Source: an uncultured Roseburia sp. (lineage in GTDB: Bacteria; Bacillota; Clostridia; Lachnospirales; Lachnospiraceae). From it: 23,090 nucleotides of DNA. Position numbers and translations under genes: made by a program. Below the pieces are notes generated by a model. That model ran no database searches, was not told where the DNA came from, and worked only from the letters and a program-made list of their open reading frames with translations. This document shows positions 1-8,067 of the stretch, in pieces. Each line of letters opens with the position of its first letter. The first letter of the stretch is position 1. The stretch covers positions 1 to 23,090 of the forward strand of contig CAJTYI010000047.1 in assembly GCA_910584215.1 (NCBI GenBank). The letters are read 5' to 3'.

Positions 1-240
1 GCTTAAATAAAAATTATGCCCCATTAAGTCATGAATATCTATGGTGGATTCTATGATAATATCTTTTCCATCATCACGAGAGGATGGGGTATCATAAACA
101 AGGACTTTCCCATTATATTTTTCCATTTGATGAGATAATACTTGATAGAGATGTCTTTCAAATGGTATGCCAATCCACTCTTTCAATGACCAGTTTTTAA
201 TAACATTTGTTTGATTAATATATTGGACTTGACTAAGCAT
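1..240 (-). CDS. Partial gene, nuclease-like N-terminal segment (PD-(D/E)xK-like?)
   Basis: An open frame of 80 codons runs from an ATG at 240 to the window edge without a stop. The start is well supported: AGGAG lies 7 nt upstream on the minus strand. The peptide begins MLSQVQYINQ and contains FERHLYQVL followed by a short hydrophobic strand (KVLVYD) and then SSRDDGKDIIIES. An acidic helix residue followed by D-x-G-x-D-hydrophobic is the layout of restriction-endonuclease-like PD-(D/E)xK folds such as Mrr-like domains. That assignment is inference from a short fragment, and the body of the protein lies outside the window. The gene is AT-rich compared with the glycosyltransferase block and is separated from it by about 1.2 kb of degraded sequence, so it is probably an unrelated neighbour. 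Confidence 0.6.
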   Translation of the reverse strand, partial: MLSQVQYINQTNVIKNWSLKEWIGIPFERHLYQVLSHQMEKYNGKVLVYDTPSSRDDGKDIIIESTIDIHDLMGHNFYLS

Positions 241-699
241 GTCTTTCTCCTATTGCATCTTATTTTATATTAGTTTTTATGAAAAAAATGACTATACATT
301 TTGAATAAGCTTATAATAACAAATCACTCTTGATTATCCGCACCATTCCTATCCCTGTCCAATCTGACGGATAACAGTGGATTATCCATCAATTTTCTAA
401 TCCCCGTTTATTAAGCTGAATAGCATATTTTAATCACAATAATCATACTATATTTGCCCCCAACGAACATCTCATTTTTCAATTTATACACCAAAAATGA
501 CAAAATTTGTAACAACCATCTACATAAATTATCCAAATCTTCCATTAAAACAATCAATACCTTTAACAATCACTCATCAAAGCACTCGCAGGGTACATTC
601 ATGATATTAGATTAACATCAAATTTTTACCCCATCACCGATATATTTTACTTCTGCCAACCTACACATCAGCTCATCCAGCCTACACACCCACACCAAC
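241..699. other. AT-rich intergenic stretch, no gene seen
   Basis: No frame with a ribosome binding site or recognisable protein is visible on either strand. The stretch is AT-rich and contains a repeated GATTATCC octamer (near 332 and 412) and a TTATCCG/CGGATAA inverted pair between about 334 and 376, whose function is unknown. The promoter of the minus-strand gene starting at 240 should lie in 241-330, but no convincing -35/-10 pair is obvious. A sigma-D-like motif lies at 619-643. Confidence 0.5.
619..643 (+). promoter_or_regulatory. Possible sigma-D (flagellar) promoter-like motif
   Basis: CAAA at 619-622, a 14-nt spacer, then CCGATAT at 637-643. The Bacillus-type sigma-D consensus is TAAA-N14-16-CCGATAT, so the -10 is exact and the -35 has three of four bases. 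The nearest plus-strand gene, the FliD-like CDS, starts about 830 nt downstream, which is a long leader. A 7-mer match in AT-rich DNA can also be chance, so this is weak. Confidence 0.22.
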
Positions 700-1117
700 C
701 ATCTGCTCCTTATCCGCCAATACAAAACCGAATCTGCTTTTTCCATACTGCCGGGATTCCTTTTTTCTTCGCAGTAAGAGCTTTGATTTGTGTCCCTTTC
801 GGCCTGATAATAAAAGTCCTTTCCAAGTGTAACCCTTCTTACATTTAATACTATCTTCCGCGGGCGTAAATCGCGCAAGAACCGTTCAGTCGAAACAGAT
901 AGTACAGATTTTCCCTGTATCCCCAACCTTACGCGGTGCACCTGCACAAATACCTCTGATACTGAGTCCCCTCTGGTTTGATGAGAGTCTTAAGCTTCTT
1001 GCACCCGTAAAAGGCACAAGCTCCAGTTATTTTAAAATTATTGGCAAATGAGCCGCAGCCAGCTCCGTACAGTAAGCAGGACTTGTTCGCACGCCTCTTT
1101 TTACAAATGATACCCAC
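700..1117 (-). pseudogene. Decayed remnant of LRR/Ig-like cell-surface protein
   Basis: Read on the minus strand, 1117-929 encodes FANNFKITGACAFYGC followed by KKLKTLIKPEGT. This matches the LRR_5/BspA-type repeat pattern (I..xAF.GC..LK.L..P). Further down, about 857-805 encodes KIVLNVRRVTLGKDFYYQ, which resembles the first strands of a Big_2-type Ig-like domain. The continuation appears in another frame (about 793-745, QIKALTAKKKGIPAVWKK), so frameshifts must have occurred. The frames are short, interrupted and lack ribosome binding sites. Surface proteins with LRRs followed by Ig-like domains are common in Lachnospiraceae. The reading is pattern-based and could be wrong in detail. Confidence 0.4.
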
Positions 1118-1322
1118 CTCTGCGAGTAAAAAACGGAAGAATTAGAAGCCCTTCTTTGCACAAGTAATCTCTGCCCTTTGCGCCTGCAAACAATTTCTGT
1201 GAAAATTTGCTAAAATATACTAAATAATTTCCCAAAAATGTCCGACATACATAGTGATGAGAGCTTATTTTCCGATTTCTTAAAATCACGAAAAGTTCTT
1301 TTCCGGACAGAGTGTACGAATC

Positions 1323-1351
1323 ACACTTTTGTTCAATTCTCATTATATAAT
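1323..1351 (+). promoter_or_regulatory. Weak candidate promoter of the FliD-like gene
   Basis: A perfect TATAAT lies at 1346-1351, about 120 nt before the start at 1472. The hexamer 17 nt upstream (ACACTT) is a poor -35. No sigma-D motif is visible between 1238 and 1471. Confidence 0.25.
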
Positions 1352-1471
1352 AGAAAAAACATACAACTATATACGGTTTTTCTATTGCAGCTGTATGCCA
1401 TAAAAACGGATTTCAAAGCCCTGCGCAGGTTTATTCTCCTGCGGTTTCATGGAAGAAAGGAGGGATTTTGT

Positions 1472-2770
1472 ATGGCAATCATCGACAGCGCCTACCAGTA
1501 TTATTTGTCGACTTATGGCAATTGTACGGTATCGCGCTATGATTCTCACAAAAAAAGCGAATTGCGCGCCGTTTATAATAATATCGTAAAGACGAATAAA
1601 GATTCGCCTCTGTACAAGATCAAGAACACTTCAGAGGCACAGAAATTCGCGATCGATATCAAAGAACGGGCACATTCCATCCAAAACGTTGCCGCATCGC
1701 TTACCGGTGATGGCGGTGATATCGAGCAGGCATTTAACCAGCGCGTAGCACAGTCCTCTGACGAAGATTCTGTCATGGCAGAGTACATCGGGCAGGATAA
1801 TTATGCTGACAAATCCTTAAAGTTTCATATTGAAGTGCGGCAGTTGGCTTCCTCGCAGGTAAATCTTGGCCATTTTATGAAACCAGACCGCTCTGATATC
1901 GCCCCCGGTACTTACGGCTTTGATCTGACCACGGCGTTTAATTCCTACGAATTTCAATACAATGTGGGAGGCAGTGACACCAACCGCAACGTACAGGAAA
2001 AGATCATGCGGTTAATTAATTCCGCGACTGTCGGTTTACAGGCAGATATCGTGGAAAATAAAGACGGCTACACAGCGCTGCGCATCGAGTCGCGGCAAAC
2101 CGGCCTCGATGAGGACGAACGCTGTATATTTGAGATCATGCCGTCCCCCAATACCAATTCTATGAGGGCGATCGACAAACTGGGGATTGACCATATGGAG
2201 CGCAATGCGAGCAATTCATCGTTTCTGCTCAACGGAAACGAGCACTCCTCGTTCTCCAATACGTTCACCATCAACAACGATTTTGAGCTTACACTCAAAA
2301 AACCGAGTCCGGCCGGCAAGGCTGCGCAGATCGGCTTTAAGGCGGACGGCGATGCGATTGCCGACAATATACAGTTATTGGTCAATGTCTACAATAATTT
2401 TATCCAGCTTGGTCAAAACCACACAGAGTTTCGGCAATCTAACCGGCTCTTAAATGATATCTCCGGTGTGGCCAAACAATACACGGACAGTCTCTCTTCC
2501 ATGGGCATTGATTTACAGGAAGACGGCTCTCTAGCGATCGACCGCGGCGAACTTACACAGTCTGTCTCGGCGCCGGACGCGAGAACGCATTTTATCACTT
2601 TGAACAATTTCAGGGATTCTCTGAGTGACAAAGCCACTCATGCATCGATTGACCCTATGAATTATGTCAATAAGATTGTAGTCGCGTACAAAAATCCAGC
2701 CGGCAATAACTTTGTAACCCCCTATATCACTTCGATATACTCGGGTATGATGATGGACCGCTACTGTTAA
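1472..2770 (+). CDS. FliD-like flagellar filament cap protein
   Basis: 432 aa, start chosen at 1472 because AGAAAGGAGGG lies just upstream. The frame stays open back to 1238, but that extension has no ribosome binding site. The N-terminal ~100 residues are polar and helical. Residues 115-133 (LKFHIEVRQLASSQVN) resemble the FliD N-terminal signature. Residues 150-210 look like the following beta-rich portion (INSATVGLQADI, LRIESRQTG). Near residues 325-360 a helix followed by SSMGIDLQEDGSLAID matches the FliD C-terminal pattern (GI....DG.L..D). The C-terminus ends SIYSGMMMDRYC, with no signal peptide, as expected for type III-exported flagellar proteins. FliD caps the growing filament and promotes flagellin polymerisation. 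The protein is short for FliD and divergent, so it may be a paralog. A strong terminator follows immediately, making it monocistronic. Confidence 0.65.
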   Translation: MAIIDSAYQYYLSTYGNCTVSRYDSHKKSELRAVYNNIVKTNKDSPLYKIKNTSEAQKFAIDIKERAHSIQNVAASLTGDGGDIEQAFNQRVAQSSDEDSVMAEYIGQDNYADKSLKFHIEVRQLASSQVNLGHFMKPDRSDIAPGTYGFDLTTAFNSYEFQYNVGGSDTNRNVQEKIMRLINSATVGLQADIVENKDGYTALRIESRQTGLDEDERCIFEIMPSPNTNSMRAIDKLGIDHMERNASNSSFLLNGNEHSSFSNTFTINNDFELTLKKPSPAGKAAQIGFKADGDAIADNIQLLVNVYNNFIQLGQNHTEFRQSNRLLNDISGVAKQYTDSLSSMGIDLQEDGSLAIDRGELTQSVSAPDARTHFITLNNFRDSLSDKATHASIDPMNYVNKIVVAYKNPAGNNFVTPYITSIYSGMMMDRYC

Positions 2771-2793
2771 AATCAAACAATCTTGTGTACAAA

Positions 2794-2827
2794 AACTTAT
2801 CCTGCCAACACGCAGGATAAGTTTTTT
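2794..2827 (+). terminator. Rho-independent terminator after the FliD-like gene
   Basis: AACTTATCCTGC (2794-2805), a six-base loop, then GCAGGATAAGTT (2812-2823) and a T run. It is a perfect 12-bp stem 23 nt after the stop at 2770. Confidence 0.9.
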
Positions 2828-2876
2828 CAGGTTTTATTTATTTGAGATTATAGAAGGAATCAAGAAAGAGGTAACA

Positions 2877-3359
2877 ATGGCAATCGAAAAAGTGAAATCA
2901 TTCTTTAAAGAACATAACATGGATGAGAGAATCCAAGAGTTTCCGGTATCCAGCGCGACCGTTGCGCTCGCCGCCGAAGCGCTGCACTGTGAACCGCAGC
3001 GAATTGCGAAAACACTCTCGTTTCTTATCGACGGGCAGCCTGTGCTTGTGGTGGCAGCCGGAGACACCAAAATTGACAACCCAAAATACAAAGCACAATT
3101 TGGCGCGAAAGCAAAAATGCTGACCCCGGAGGAAGCCGAGACTTTGGTTGGCCACGCTGTGGGCGGTGTGTGCCCCTTCGCGGTCAACACCGGTGTGAAA
3201 GTTTACCTGGACGTGTCGCTGAAACGCTTTGACACCGTATTTCCCGCCTGTGGCAGCGCCAACAGCGCGATCGAGCTTACGATTCCCGAGCTCGAGCAAT
3301 ATTCCGGCTATGTGAGCTGGGTCGATGTCTGTAAAGGATATGAGATACTCGCCCAATAA
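2877..3359 (+). CDS. YbaK/EbsC-family aminoacyl-tRNA deacylase
   Basis: 160 aa, the usual length for a stand-alone YbaK/ProX-type editing domain. These proteins hydrolyse mischarged aminoacyl-tRNAs, typically Cys- or Ala-tRNA(Pro), in the cytoplasm. Visible family features are the early V.SSATVALAAEAL segment (residues 24-36), the conserved lysine in RIAKTLSF (K45), GDTKID at 62-67 and VGGVCPF around 95-101. The start ATG has GAAAGAGG about 5 nt upstream. It sits between the terminator of the FliD-like gene and a converging glycosyltransferase, with only three bases between the two stop codons and no terminator between them. It appears to be a housekeeping gene at the edge of the island rather than part of it. 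The substrate subfamily (YbaK versus other INS-like deacylases) cannot be settled by eye. Confidence 0.9.
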   Translation: MAIEKVKSFFKEHNMDERIQEFPVSSATVALAAEALHCEPQRIAKTLSFLIDGQPVLVVAAGDTKIDNPKYKAQFGAKAKMLTPEEAETLVGHAVGGVCPFAVNTGVKVYLDVSLKRFDTVFPACGSANSAIELTIPELEQYSGYVSWVDVCKGYEILAQ

Positions 3360-3362
3360 TCC

Positions 3363-4529
3363 TCACCGTCCCCCCTCCCCGATCGTCCGCAAGATCGTCT
3401 CAATGCGGCTGCGGTAACCATGCTGCTGTACCTTGCGGTAACCGTTGCGGGCGATCTCTCTTCGCTCTTTTTCGTGCGAGAGATAATAGTCCGCCTTTTC
3501 GTGCATATCTTCTATACTGTCAAAACATACCAGGTCTTCTCCCTCGACAAAGTAATACGGCAGCTCCGCCTGAAAATTGGTCAGCAAAAATCCCTGGGCG
3601 CCCAACACATCCCAGATGCGCAGCGGAATACCGCTCTTGATATTGGGAATCGTAAAATTCAGATTGATCTTGGAGGCGTGAAATACCTGGGGCATCTCGC
3701 TCCAGTAATCCACAGAACCGCAATACTGAATCCGCAGCAAATCGCTGACGTCACTGTTGCTGTAGACATGGACGCGATGATTTTTACAGAGTTCGATCAA
3801 TGCCCGGCGCCGCTCCACGGCAGCGATCTTAAATCCCAGCACCGTCGTCTGAAAAATCAGTCCCAGATCAGAGAAAGAACCCGGCGATTTTTCCAACGTA
3901 AAATAATGCTCCAGCTCCTCTAAAACATCTGCGGTCAGCATAGATTCTATAATATTGGCGCCGCTGATATTGATCTGCGCCTCCATGACCGCATCAAAAT
4001 ATCCCTGTAAATATTCCGGCAGCTGCGGCTTTAGCTTGTCATAGGAATTTCGCTCATAAAGACTTCCCACAAACGAGATATCCCCGGCGTACTTGTGCAT
4101 CTGGGCAGCCTGTGACAAAATCGCGTCGATTCGGTTGGTATCAACCGCCAAAGGCAGATACCAGATCTGTTGCACCCCCATCGCCTTGAACTCCAGATAA
4201 TTGGTTTTATCAAACGTAAAGATATAATTGCAGGGATAAAACACGGACTCATGGTACATGCTAATCAGCGGGTTATCGCAGGTCCAACAGACATATTTGA
4301 CCTCACAGCGCATACAGACATTGGAAATCACTGCAAAGTAATTGACCGTAAACACAAAATCATAGCGATTGCGCCTGATTTGCTCTTCAATGACCCGCTC
4401 AAATTCGGGACTGACATCATAACTGCCCAGTTTTTGCTCGATATTGTCTACGGTATGTCCCAATGCCAGAAAAGTCTGCTCAATATCCTTATAGTTGTAA
4501 GCTCTCCAGCGATACATTAAGATGTGCAT
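3363..4529 (-). CDS. CgeB-like glycosyltransferase (paralog 1)
   Basis: 388 aa, last gene of the minus-strand run that begins at 8802. The start is placed at 4529 because AGGGAGG lies 7 nt upstream and the protein then begins MHILMYRW, aligning with its paralogs. The longer frame to 4766 overlaps the upstream gene and has no support. The N-terminal half is Rossmann-like: YDFVFTVNYF (56-65), CWTCDNP (81-87), IFTFDKTNY (103-111), YLPLAVD (124-130). Then come FVGSLYE (153-159), a helical middle, and a C-terminal Glyco_trans_1_2-type domain with MPQVFHASKINLNFT, SGIPLRIWDVLGAQGFLLTN (299-318) and a final YLSHEKERREIA helix. Soluble, with no membrane segment. CgeB-type proteins glycosylate spore-coat or flagellar proteins; donor and acceptor here are unknown. 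Confidence 0.82.
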   Translation of the reverse strand: MHILMYRWRAYNYKDIEQTFLALGHTVDNIEQKLGSYDVSPEFERVIEEQIRRNRYDFVFTVNYFAVISNVCMRCEVKYVCWTCDNPLISMYHESVFYPCNYIFTFDKTNYLEFKAMGVQQIWYLPLAVDTNRIDAILSQAAQMHKYAGDISFVGSLYERNSYDKLKPQLPEYLQGYFDAVMEAQINISGANIIESMLTADVLEELEHYFTLEKSPGSFSDLGLIFQTTVLGFKIAAVERRRALIELCKNHRVHVYSNSDVSDLLRIQYCGSVDYWSEMPQVFHASKINLNFTIPNIKSGIPLRIWDVLGAQGFLLTNFQAELPYYFVEGEDLVCFDSIEDMHEKADYYLSHEKERREIARNGYRKVQQHGYRSRIETILRTIGEGGR

Positions 4530-4587
4530 AGACGTTCCTCCCTGCCGTGCCGCCTTACCACGCTGTCTGCCGCACGCTCCAATCCGC

Positions 4588-5955
4588 TCAGAAAAAACTT
4601 TCTGAAATATATTCCGCTCTCTGCTTCCAGGTATGGTACTTCCTGGCACATTCATACCCGGTATCCGCGATCTGCTGTGCCCGGCTGAGATGTCCGAAGA
4701 TTTCAAAGATACGCTCCGGCAGTCCAGCCATATCGGAAAGCGAGAACATCGCCAGCTCCTTCCCATCCGTAAACTGCTGCCGCAAGTAGGTCGAATCGTC
4801 AGTCACAACCACCGCGCCCGAGAGCATACCGTTAAAGACGCGGTCATGTGCCCCCGCCTTAAACCAGGTCAATGTATTGAGCACAATTTTGCTGTCATTC
4901 ATCAGCGGAAGTATCTCCGGCGCCAGCACCTTGCCGCCATATCGGAGATACGGATTGTCGCTCCACGCACACTGATCCCATCCGACACCGTAAGCCGTGA
5001 CCGCAATCCCATTTTCCACCAAAAGACGCACGGCCTGTTCCCGGAAAAATGACGTCGCGTAGGAATCCAAAAAGCGCATCGTAATCACCAGCTGTTTGAT
5101 ACGCTCCGGTGGCAGGTCATCCCGCACCGACAGAAGATACTCCTCGATCACCTCCTCCGTGGTGCGGTGCGGGTGCGACACAAGTTCTTTAAGCACCTCC
5201 CCCATCATCTCCTGTCCGTCGACCTCGGGTATGGCTTCTAAGTCGGGTATCATTCTGCCGACCGTGTACACCGGCAGCGCGCCCGCATAGAGCACGTCGA
5301 TGCCTCTCTGCTCCAGCGGCTTGTGCCGATGGCCCAATTCCACACCCGCATGAGGCAGAAAATCTACCTGACGGATATTGCGCAGGAAACGCCGGATATA
5401 GCGCACATGGTTGCGGTCAGTGCACAGCACAATCGAAGTAGCCGGCGCGTTTCTTAACGGTTTGTCGTAGTGAAACGGGTGATCCATAAGGATATTGATA
5501 TAGGGAATCTGATAATATTCCCATAGATTGACCGTTTCTTTGTCCCATTCCGAGGCGTTGCCAACACCCCCGTCAAAATCCCTGCCGGGATAGGGTTCTT
5601 CCCCCCAAGCCACATCCCCGCTTCCTGGCTCTGCTGCCTCATTGCAATTTTCGCCGCCACATCTCTCTACGTTTTTCGTCTCATTGCCGCTGTCGGGCGC
5701 CGGAGGAACAAATTCCAGATTATACCCCAGATTATTGAACGTGACGCAGGCGAACCGGCCGCTCAAATCACACCCCGCCTGCATCGTGCGCCCCTCCGCC
5801 AGCAGCGCCAGCAGCCCCTGCTTGCTCTGTGCCTCGCGGTCCGCTTCATAGACAAACGCAGCGCAGCCCATTTCCTCAAAGGCCCGCTTCAACTCTCCCG
5901 TAAATAAATCCAGCGTATCGTATACGCCGGTAAAAAATATGATCGTCCGTTTCAT
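4588..5955 (-). CDS. Longer CgeB-like glycosyltransferase with variable insert
   Basis: 455 aa. It begins MKRTIIFFTG and has a Rossmann-like N-terminal half with INILMDHPFHYDKPL (154-167). The C-terminal transferase domain carries AYGVGWDQCAW (321-331), LMNDSKIVLNTLTWFKAGAHDR (split motif, 351-372), GAVVVTDDSTYL and YHTWKQR. This half aligns well with the C-terminal half of the GT2-CgeB fusion at 16998-19463 (HVYGDSWKSSPFF, WRDSKISLNIMSWHKGG, HTWKRR), so the two form a subgroup distinct from the short CgeB paralogs. Residues about 84-139 are a Gly/Glu/Asp/Asn-rich, low-order insertion with no counterpart in the relative. The start codon overlaps the stop of the upstream GT2 gene by four bases (ATGA), indicating translational coupling. 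Soluble; probably a retaining or inverting GT-B enzyme acting in the same glycan pathway. Confidence 0.78.
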   Translation of the reverse strand: MKRTIIFFTGVYDTLDLFTGELKRAFEEMGCAAFVYEADREAQSKQGLLALLAEGRTMQAGCDLSGRFACVTFNNLGYNLEFVPPAPDSGNETKNVERCGGENCNEAAEPGSGDVAWGEEPYPGRDFDGGVGNASEWDKETVNLWEYYQIPYINILMDHPFHYDKPLRNAPATSIVLCTDRNHVRYIRRFLRNIRQVDFLPHAGVELGHRHKPLEQRGIDVLYAGALPVYTVGRMIPDLEAIPEVDGQEMMGEVLKELVSHPHRTTEEVIEEYLLSVRDDLPPERIKQLVITMRFLDSYATSFFREQAVRLLVENGIAVTAYGVGWDQCAWSDNPYLRYGGKVLAPEILPLMNDSKIVLNTLTWFKAGAHDRVFNGMLSGAVVVTDDSTYLRQQFTDGKELAMFSLSDMAGLPERIFEIFGHLSRAQQIADTGYECARKYHTWKQRAEYISESFF

Positions 5956-7040
5956 AGCCGTTTCCTCGCCGGTGCATAATCACCGCACTTTTTATAGTAA
6001 CTGCGCGCCTGCTCTCTATCACCCAAACACTCTTTGATCACACCGATATTGTACCACGCCGCGTAGGAGTTGACGCCCTTGCTCCTGCAATCGGCGTAAG
6101 CCGTCGCCAACTCAAACTGCCGTATGGCCTCTTCAAAGCGGGCATTGTTCATATAGATCAGCCCCATGAGAAATTTAAAATCGGCGGTATCACCAAATTC
6201 TGCATACACGCTTTCCAGCAGAAGCGCGGTCTCGGGCTGCCCGCTGTTTAACAGCGCGTATCCGTATGTCTCCACCATATCGATAACATATTCCAAATTC
6301 GGATTGAGGTCAAACGACAGCCCCTCGGCAAAATGTTCACACGCTTTGTCGAAGTCCCCGGCCAGATAACTGCTCTTGCCCAGCTGATAGACAATATACG
6401 GCAGTTGTTCGCTCTCCGGGGGCTGCCCCGGCAGACCAAATCCCTGTTCTAAAACCTGTGCCGTCAACCGCTCATATTCCCGCTGCAGCAGCGCATAATT
6501 GCGCGCCGCTTTCGCCTTCTTCTCCTCCTCCGTCAAATCATAGCCGGTATGCCCGATCACCACGGGAGCCTGGTAGGTGCCGTAATCACTCCCATCCCGC
6601 GCCGTCACCTGCTCGTGGATACGCCCTTCGTAATAAAAATCCTCTCTGGCAAAGATCCGGTTAATCCACTCTCTCTGTTCCTGTCTCTCGCCATTTTTTG
6701 TCAGGTAATTGATACGTTTGATGCGCCCGGCCTCTTTGGGATGGGAAATTAACAGTTGTTCGAGTTGTCCCATGTCAAACTGCTCCACATATTCGTCGCT
6801 GTCTAATATGAGCACATAAGGGTTCGACGCTCTCTGGGCCGCATAATTTTTCGCCGCCGCAAAGTCATCCTCCCAGACATAATCATAGACATGCTTTGTA
6901 TAGCGGGCTGCGATCTCGCGCGTGGCGTCCGCTGAACCGGTGTCCACGACCACGATCTCACAGCCGAGCGGCCGCAGGCTCTCTAACGCGCGCGCGATAT
7001 TCTTTTCTTCATTTTTTGCTATCATACAAATGGAAAGCAT
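5952..7040 (-). CDS. GT2 family glycosyltransferase with C-terminal TPR-like repeats
   Basis: 362 aa. The N-terminal GT-A domain starts MLSICMIAKNEEKNI and contains VVVDTGSADAT (30-40) and the metal-binding DSDE (80-83), followed by WINRIFAREDFYYEGRIHEQ. From about residue 175 onward the protein is helical with tetratricopeptide-like repeats (YQLGKSSYLAGDFDKACEHF, LMGLIYMNNARFEEAIRQFE, AWYNIGVIKECLGDREQARS). GT2 domains with TPR tails often modify peptides or proteins, for example SunS-type enzymes, so this is a good candidate for a protein-directed transferase of the island. The start has AAAAGGAA upstream. It is translationally coupled to the next gene by a 4-nt overlap and follows the GT8 gene by 21 nt. 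Confidence 0.9.
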   Translation of the reverse strand: MLSICMIAKNEEKNIARALESLRPLGCEIVVVDTGSADATREIAARYTKHVYDYVWEDDFAAAKNYAAQRASNPYVLILDSDEYVEQFDMGQLEQLLISHPKEAGRIKRINYLTKNGERQEQREWINRIFAREDFYYEGRIHEQVTARDGSDYGTYQAPVVIGHTGYDLTEEEKKAKAARNYALLQREYERLTAQVLEQGFGLPGQPPESEQLPYIVYQLGKSSYLAGDFDKACEHFAEGLSFDLNPNLEYVIDMVETYGYALLNSGQPETALLLESVYAEFGDTADFKFLMGLIYMNNARFEEAIRQFELATAYADCRSKGVNSYAAWYNIGVIKECLGDREQARSYYKKCGDYAPARKRL

Positions 7041-7061
7041 TGTACCGTTCCTTTTCTATGG

Positions 7062-8051
7062 TTATTTGGCGCCCAACAATTTCTGGCAAATCGCCATCGC
7101 CTCGCCAAGATTTTTCTTCAATTCGCTGTTTTCTTTCAACAGGCTCATGATCGTCTGATAAGAGTCATCCCGCAGTCCGTCATAAAATACCCGTTCTAAC
7201 AAATCCAGATAAAACGGGGTTTGTCTTGCATAATCCCACCAGATCTTTTCCACGCCGTAATGGACACCGTTATAGTTCCAGGGTTTGCGCCCCGCAAAAT
7301 GAATCACAACCCCCTGCGCCGCTATATAGTCATATCCGCCATACGCCATCTCCGCCGTCTGCGAAAACACATTGTACCTGGTATTGTCCACATATTTGAC
7401 CTTACCCGCGTGAAGAAAATTTAAAATATCCTGATCCGGGTTCGTAAGGCGGTAATTATATTGCCGCGCAATATCTATATAAGATGCAAACGTATACCGT
7501 TTTCTTATAGTTTCCAGGTTATACAGCAGTACGCCGGAATTAAAATAGCGCACATCCTCTTTGTTCAAAAACAGCTCCTGCTGTTCCTGGCTGAAATTGC
7601 CCTGCACCATCGGGTCATCGGCGGCCGCAAGCTCCATGCCCTCCATATCCTGTAAATAAAACTCCGTCAGGCTGCCGTTGACGATCGTATCGACATCCAG
7701 ATAAAGCGCCCGCGCAGTCTCCTGCGGGAGCAGTTCACCCAAAAGCAAACGATAGTACATCTCCTTTGACCAACTCTCCGTCGTCGGCAGCGCGTCTGCA
7801 GTCTCTTGCGCCGCTTCGCCAAGCCCCGCTAAGGCACGTTCCAGCGACACCGTGACAAAGACGATCTCCTGTCCGTAGCTCTCGCCCAGTGCACACAAAA
7901 GCCGCTTTGACTCCTCCGTCAGATCACTCTGCAAAATATAAACCGCCAGAGAACCTTTTGCATGGTGCGCAAACAGGGAAGTCAGCATCACATACGCATA
8001 AGGCGTATATCTGTCATTGATGGCAATCGCAATATACATTCTTTGATTCAT
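7062..8051 (-). CDS. GT8 family glycosyltransferase (copy 1)
   Basis: 329 aa. This is a typical GT8 retaining GT-A enzyme of the LPS/glycogenin-like type, transferring glucose, galactose or similar from a nucleotide sugar. It opens with YIAIAINDRYTPYAYVMLTS. The DxD metal motif is DVD at 119-121 within ALYLDVDTIVNGSL. NSGV lies at 171-174, NPDQDILN at about 204-211 and HFAGRKPW at 251-258. The last 40 residues form a leucine-rich, probably helical tail (SLLKENSELKKNLGEAM) also present in the second GT8 at 10058. AGGAGG precedes the start by 12 nt, a rather long spacing. The downstream GT2 start lies 21 nt after its stop, so the two are probably co-transcribed. Confidence 0.92.
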   Translation of the reverse strand: MNQRMYIAIAINDRYTPYAYVMLTSLFAHHAKGSLAVYILQSDLTEESKRLLCALGESYGQEIVFVTVSLERALAGLGEAAQETADALPTTESWSKEMYYRLLLGELLPQETARALYLDVDTIVNGSLTEFYLQDMEGMELAAADDPMVQGNFSQEQQELFLNKEDVRYFNSGVLLYNLETIRKRYTFASYIDIARQYNYRLTNPDQDILNFLHAGKVKYVDNTRYNVFSQTAEMAYGGYDYIAAQGVVIHFAGRKPWNYNGVHYGVEKIWWDYARQTPFYLDLLERVFYDGLRDDSYQTIMSLLKENSELKKNLGEAMAICQKLLGAK

Positions 8052-8067
8052 AAAAATTTCGTTCCTC

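Noticed and set aside
1238..1471. N-terminal 78-residue extension of the FliD-like protein
   Set aside because: No ribosome binding site, odd composition, and a strong AGGAGG-type site sits before the ATG at 1472.
4530..4766. N-terminal extension of the first CgeB-like gene
   Set aside because: It overlaps the previous gene, is Arg/Ser-rich like antisense reading, and the paralog start pattern and ribosome binding site support 4529.
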